Of a DNA stretch of 64,000 nucleotides, positions 59,228 to 64,000 are shown one piece after another. This stretch comes from Balamuthia mandrillaris (Eukaryota; Discosea; Longamoebia; Balamuthiidae), in assembly GCA_031835245.1 (NCBI GenBank), contig JAVKOQ010000064.1, positions 62,001-126,000 on the forward strand. Direction: 5' to 3'. The position numbers and the translations under genes are program-made. Within the stretch, counting starts at the first letter, position 1. Each line of letters starts with the position of its first letter. The notes under the pieces are model-generated. The model had not been told where the DNA came from. It made no database searches and saw only the letters and a program-made list of their open reading frames with translations.

Positions 59228-60904
59228 TTACAAGGCCGCCCGTTGTGCTTTGGAGGTTTGAGCGGAAAGGGCTTCCTTCAACACAGCAAGGGCGGTGTCG
59301 ATGTCCTCCTTCTTCGAGTCCAGCACGGGTCGGAAGCGAATGGTCTGGGTGCCGCAAGAGATCAACAGAATGCCCTTCTCGTAGGCATAGCCAATGACCT
59401 CCGAGCAGACCTGCGGAGAGGCCAAGTCGAAGCTGCACAGCAAGCCTTTCCCTCGGGTGTTGTTCACCAGCTGAGGGAACTGCTTCTGCAAGGCAAGCAG
59501 GCCTTGCAGCAAGTGCGCACCCACTCTGGCCGAGTTGCCAACCAAGTCCTCCTCCTCGATGATCTCCAGGAAACGGCGCGAGCGCACCATGTCCACCAGG
59601 TTGCCGCCCCAGGTGGAGTTGATGCGGGAGGAGACCTTGAAGACGTTGTCGGGCACTCGGTCGATGCGCTCGGTGGTCATGATGCCGCAGACTTGACTCT
59701 TCTTGCCGAAAGTGATGATGTCGGGGACGGCGCCCAAATGTTGGTAGGCCCAAAACTTGCCGGTCAGGCCCATGCCGCACTGCACCTCGTCGGCGATGAG
59801 GAGGACATCGTACTGGTCGGCCAGCTGGCGGAGGGCCTGCCAGTACTCAGGGCGGAAGTGGTTGTCACCGCCCTCGCCTTGGATGGGTTCGAGGAGGATG
59901 CAAGCAATGTCCGCTCCTTGTTTGTCGAGAATGTCTCTGATTTCCTGTTATTTGTTTTACTGACCGTTAGAAGAAGAAGAACAAGAACAGCAAGGACAAG
60001 AAGAAGAACAGGAAGAAGGACAAGAAGGACAAGAGGAGAACATTGACTTTCAGAAAGAAAAATAAACAAAAAGCAAGAGAACCGTACAGAGAGTGATTTC
60101 TCTTCCTCTTGAATGGTTCTCCGCAGGTTCTCTCCCTCCAAGGGGAAGATGGCCTTAGGATTATGCACGCGCGGCCAGTCCTCAAACCTCGGGAAGTACA
60201 GCCACTTCCTCGGGTCGCTCGTGTTGGTCAGCGAGACGGTGTATCCTCCTCTGCCGTGGAAGGCCTGCTTGAAGTGGATGACCCTCTTGCCTCTCTCCTC
60301 CTTGATGCCCTTGGCAAAGTTGAGCCGGACCTTCCAGTCGAAGGCGGCCTTCAAGGCGTTCTCCACGGCCAAGGTGCCTCCTTGCACCAAGAAGAGGTGC
60401 TTGAACTGGGGAGGCATCGCCACGCGCTCAAAGGTGGCCACAAATTGGGCCATCTCCACGGTGTAGATGTCCGAGTTGGCGGGGTTGTGCAGGGCCACTT
60501 TGGAGATCTGTTTGAGGAACTCGGGGTCCTGCATCTTTGGGTGGTTGTGCTGTTTTTATTTTTTGTTAAAGATAAAAGATTAGAGAAAGGGAAGATGAGA
60601 GGGGGAAGAATGAAAGGAAAGATGAGTGCAGAGAAGAGAAAGAAGAAAAATGAAAGAAAAGAGAAAGAAGAAAAATGAAAGAAAAGAAAAACAAAACAAA
60701 AAAGTGTAGAATGAAAGGAAAGGAAAAAGAGTTTAAAACAACAACACGTACAGAGATGGGCCAGCTGGCGAAGAACGAGAAGAAGTCCAAGTACTCCTTT
60801 CCGGTGCGAGAGTCATGCAGGTACACTCCATGACTCTTGTCCAAGTCGTACACCTATTTGTTGTTTATTTGTTTTCGTTAGCAAAAATGAACTCCGCGAA
60901 AAAG

Positions 60905-60940
<36 letters not shown>

Positions 60941-60961
60941 AAAGAAAAAGAAGGCAAGAGT

Positions 60962-61008
<47 letters not shown>

Positions 61009-61159
61009 AGAACAAAAAACAACGAATGAGTGAAAGGAAAAGAAGTGAAACCATGTCAAAGCCATCGACGAGCAGCCTTCGGCGGAGGACATCGTGCACT
61101 TGGGAAGGCTGAATGCGCTTCACCTGTTCCCTTGTGAGCGGCGCTGCTTGGTGCTGCAT
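59228..61159 (-). CDS. lat: L-lysine 6-aminotransferase (class III, PLP-dependent)
   Basis: Transfers the epsilon-amino group of lysine to 2-oxoglutarate, giving aminoadipate semialdehyde. It follows the bacterial Lat family (M. tuberculosis Rv3290c) closely: VHDVLRRRLLVDGFDMV, the YLDFFSFFASWPI block, NPANSDIYTVEMAQFV, the LAVENALKAAFDWK helix, FHGRGGYTVSLTNT, ILLEPIQGEGGD, LIADEVQCGMGLTG, and the PLP lysine in ITFGKKSQVCG (about 59,705). NSTWGGNLVDMVR and FRPVL follow. Introns near 61,050-60,855 (with two GA tracts), 60,755-60,540 and 60,085-59,945. ATG 61159, TAA 59228-59230. No presequence is visible. The tail ends AQRAAL, resembling that of the DECR2-like protein. GC-rich codons. Bacterial origin is possible. 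Confidence 0.92.
60908..60998 (+). repeat. Two (GA)n tracts in an intron of the lysine aminotransferase gene
   Basis: GA runs at about 60,908-60,939 and 60,967-60,998, which read CT in the transcript and lie in the first intron. Confidence 0.9.
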
Positions 61160-61868
61160 TCTCTTTCTTGGTGTGTGTGTGTGTGTCGGTGTTGTGTCGT
61201 GTTTCGTTGAGCAGAAAAGAACGAACAAAAACTGGGTTGTTGTTGTTGTGGCTTGATAATAAAAGGTTTAAGGAAGGAAGAAAGAAAGAAACGTAATGTG
61301 ACGAAGGAAACGAGGAAAGAAAGAAAAGTGGAGAATTCAAAAAATTGACGCATGGCCGAAAAAGTTTGTATGCTTCGTCCAATGCGGGGCCGTGAGATTC
61401 GCCTTAATCTGTAATGCACCTTAATTTTAAGGTACCTCAAATAATTCATAGAATTTCCTTTTAATTATGAAATTAATGTGAAAATTATAACATGCAAATT
61501 ATTCTTGCAGGCTGACCCTTTTTTTCTTCATGGAGAGCAATGAACGGACCGCTTCCCTTCAATCATTATTTTTAAAAATAATGGAAAATAAAGAGAAGAA
61601 TGGAGACGGGAGGTAAGAGCAGACGCAGAGGCCAGAATGAGGATGTGAGAAGCACCAAAGAGAACAAAAACAACTTATCCATTGTTATCTAACACTTTTG
61701 AAAAAAAATTACAGCCGTATTTACAAAGAAACAAAACAAGCGTTAGAACAGAACACAATCTTCTTTTGAAAACTTGTCCATATTCTCTCTGTATTCAAGA
61801 TCTGTTTTTGTTTTGTTTTGTTTTTGTTTTGTTGTGTTGAAAAAATGTGGAGTTAGTTAGTTACAAAA
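61160..61868. other. Intergenic region upstream of lysine aminotransferase
   Basis: About 700 bases with no supported gene. A (GT)n run of six units lies just before the ATG at 61,159. The stretch 61,420-61,500 is strongly AT-rich, and 61,800-61,845 has repeated GTTTT units. Confidence 0.45.
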
Positions 61869-63897
61869 TCAAAATGAAAATAAAAAGAGTGAGAAAAAGA
61901 ACGTGAAACCTTCTTGTCGATAGAGAGAATTGTAATGCAGCTCCCCAAAGAAAGACAGCCACAGGATGCGTGAACTGTGCTTCTCTCTTGGTTCTATCTC
62001 AAAACATGGAGTATCTTTGTAGGATGTTATCAGGTTGATTTGTATTCCAAATTTATCTGCTGCCGCCTTGTATTGTTGTTGGTTGAAGTCAGAGAGAAAG
62101 AGAGAGCGAGAGCGAGAGAAAGAGAGAGAGAAAACAGGAATGACACACAAGAACAAAACAACAAGAAAAAAGCAATGAGATATAGAGAATACGACAAGAA
62201 CGAAAAGCACAACAAGAAAAAAGGCAAACCTGTAAAGTAAGATGATCGCCCCACTCTCCCTTCTTGGCCATTTTGTCGCAGTATTTATGGTAGTCACCGG
62301 GAACGAACCGGGAGTAATGTTGTGGGTTTTCTCTTAGTTGTTTGACAACCACACTTCGAACGAGACTGTTCAGTTTTGGTGTTGTGTAGAGTTGATCTGA
62401 GATACTGCTAAACTGACAATTTCCTGTTTTGTGTTGAATTTGTTTGGATGAAGTTAATTCTTTTGGATATTTTCTCTTGTTCAATTCCTGCTCTCAGTTG
62501 TTTCTTTGCCCTTCTCTGCTCTGGTTCTCTCTCCACGTTTTTCTTTTTTTTATCGAAAAAAAAAAACAAAGTAAAAATACAAACCGTCACCAGCAACAGG
62601 ATACTCAGCAAGACCATAAAGCTTCAATCGTTTCTTCAATCGCTGTCGGGCCTTTCGAAATTCTTCTCTTCTCTGCACCTGCAGGACCTGTCGAAGACTC
62701 TGCTCGTCGTTCACTTTTGGGGCAAGCGTGCTCTTCTTCAAACCCAATGCACACACTATGTTTTGTATCTTCCTGTCAAAGTAATCTCCCATGGACAAGT
62801 TCTCGGCTTGGAAAAGAAAAGTCAGTTAAAGACATTGAAACGAGCAAACGAGCTTGAGAAGAGAAGAAGAATAGAAGGGCAAGGCAACAAGCGTACGTCC
62901 AAGAAGAGCGTTCTCATGAGCCAAAACTTGGGCAATGGCAGCGTCATCGTCCCCGCTTTCTTGCAGCCTTTCCAAGCTTTTGCGAATAGTATTCGGCATC
63001 GAAGATACCAAATGCCCTGTTGGTTGAGTTAGCGGTCTAAGCCTTAACAAACGAAATCACAAGGTGGAAAAAAGAAAAAGAAAAAGAAGTACGAGAACAC
63101 AAGAAAGAGAGAAACAAACATACGTCGACGATGCGAAACAGAATCTTCTGTCTCGGCGCTTTGTTGGGTGTGTTCCGTGTCATGATTCGAATGTTGTTGT
63201 TGCTGTTCTTTTTCGTTGTTTTTGTCCTTCTCCTTTTCCTTCTCCTTCTCCCATTCCCTATCTTTGTCCTCTTCTTCTATCTGAATACTCGGTATCTCAG
63301 GTTTCAGAAAGGCTTCAAGCCGTTGTTGTTGCTGTTGCTGCTGAGACAGTAGGCTGCGTTGCACTGCTTCTTTAGTTTCTTCTTCCTCCAGTTTTTCATG
63401 GCGCCGTTTTTGTTCTTTGTTGTTCATGTTAGCAAAACAACAACAATTTATAAGAAGAGGACCACTAAGAAAAAGAAAAAAAAAAGAAAAAGAAGAAGAA
63501 GAAGAAGAGGAGGAGGAGGAGGAGGGGAGGAGGAGGAGGAGGAGGAGGAGGAGGAGGAGGAGGAGGAGGAGGAGGAGAGGGGAGGAAGAACAAGAACAAG
63601 TACAAGAACAAGAACAAGAACAAGAACAAGAACAAGAAGAAGAACAAGAACAAGAACAAGAGCAAGAAGAAGAACAAGAACAAGGACAAGAAAAAGAAAA
63701 AGAGGAAGAACAAGATGGTGACAAGAGAAGAGAATGAGCATTCAAGAAGAAGTGAGAGAGAAGAGTGTGCATGTGTTACCAGAGATGGCAGCGGATAGAG
63801 ATAATGCCAAGGCCATGTCCAGATGTTCCTGTTCTTCATTGGAGGGCGCATCAGACCTGAGCCCTTGCGTTCCCACTCCAAACCATGACTTCAGCAT
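61869..63897 (-). CDS. OTU-family deubiquitinase with N-terminal UIM-like motifs
   Basis: A cysteine protease that removes ubiquitin. ATG 63897 gives MLKSWFGVGTQG and then EEQEHLDMALALSLSAA, a good ubiquitin-interacting motif (acidic patch, Ala, Ser). The next exon (about 63,440-63,125) has a second, weaker one, EEETKEAVQRSLLSQ, then Lys/Glu- and Gln-rich linkers. The OTU domain has Asp-Gly-Asn-Cys (GDG, then NCQFSSISDQLY after an intron at about 62,430-62,585), WGDHLTLQAAADKFGIQINL, and the catalytic His in LWLSFFGELHYNSLY. Cys, His and the active-site Asp loop are all present. Five or six exons. The first intron carries a 250-base GAA/GGA repeat. The C-terminus is read to TGA at 61869-61871, but a last intron near 61,905 could change the final 14 residues. 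Confidence 0.88.
63466..63716 (+). repeat. (GAA)n/(GGA)n/(AAGAAC)n compound repeat in OTU gene intron
   Basis: A run of GAA, then a pure GGA run, then AAGAAC units. In the OTU transcript it is a CT-rich intron segment. It creates spurious Glu/Arg/Gln-rich frames on + and Ser/Leu-rich frames on -. Confidence 0.95.
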
Positions 63898-64000
63898 GTC
63901 TTTTTTTATTTTTGCCTTACGAAGAGAGAGAGAGAGAGCGAGCTGAAAGCGGCCCAGCCTTTTTGTTTTTGTTTGTTGTTGTTGTTTTTCTCAAGTGTCA

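Noticed and set aside
63059-63772. A second gene in the GAA/GGA repeat near the right edge
   Set aside because: The repeat lies between two exons of the OTU gene and has canonical splice sites on both sides.

Overview
This is eukaryotic nuclear DNA from a gene-dense, intron-rich unicellular organism. Genes carry many short spliceosomal introns (about 65-190 bases, often with a GTACGY or GTATGY donor), intergenic gaps are mostly 0.1-1 kb, and simple-sequence DNA is abundant. The gene content (a receptor-like TKL kinase, a non-TALE homeodomain protein, a Crinkler/RHS-type NTPase relic, a fused FAD-Rieske oxidoreductase, and a giant DUF3638/DUF3645 ATPase-like protein) suggests a free-living amoeba-like protist, with Amoebozoa (Discosea) as my best guess. 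That placement is inference from memory. No rRNA, tRNA, CRISPR array or bacterial operon was seen.

Layout. 0-1.4 kb: 3' part of an unrecognised + strand gene. 2.4-4.4 kb: homeobox gene (+). 4.8-6.7 kb: homologue of the poorly known C18orf63/DUF4708 family (+). 6.7-13.5 kb: an accessory 'graveyard' with long microsatellites, a broken P-loop NTPase, a broken Crinkler-like gene and a TPR fragment. 14.0-16.4 kb: PH-domain adaptor with a proline-rich tail (+). 16.7-18.6 kb: FAD-Rieske oxidoreductase (-). 20.0-23.3 kb: WDR26/GID7 (+). 23.6-27.4 kb: tandem kinase paralogues (-), the second truncated. 27.8-29.7 kb: KAE1/OSGEP (-). 30.3-33.5 kb: membrane TKL kinase (-). 33.8-34.9 kb: DECR2-like reductase (-). 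35.3-37.5 kb: divergent cytochrome P450 (-). 37.9-42.7 kb: mitochondrial presequence protease (+). 42.8-43.5 kb: four-TM protein (-). 44.5-58.9 kb: one giant gene of about 4,200 codons (+). 59.2-61.2 kb: lysine 6-aminotransferase (-). 61.9-63.9 kb: OTU deubiquitinase with UIM-like motifs (-).

Themes. Three genes point to ubiquitin biology: WDR26/GID7 (E3 ligase subunit), the OTU protease, and the giant protein, whose last exon encodes an NPL4-type zinc finger of the sort that binds ubiquitin. They are far apart and no joint regulation is visible. Metabolic genes cover fatty-acid oxidation, sterol/oxylipin-type P450 chemistry, lysine degradation and mitochondrial peptide clearance. The strongest candidate for an undescribed system is the giant protein, which joins LamG-like modules, a helicase-like ATPase core, EF-hands and a ubiquitin-type finger in one chain. 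The most striking DNA-level pattern is that low-complexity pyrimidine tracts lie almost always on the sense strand of the gene that contains them.
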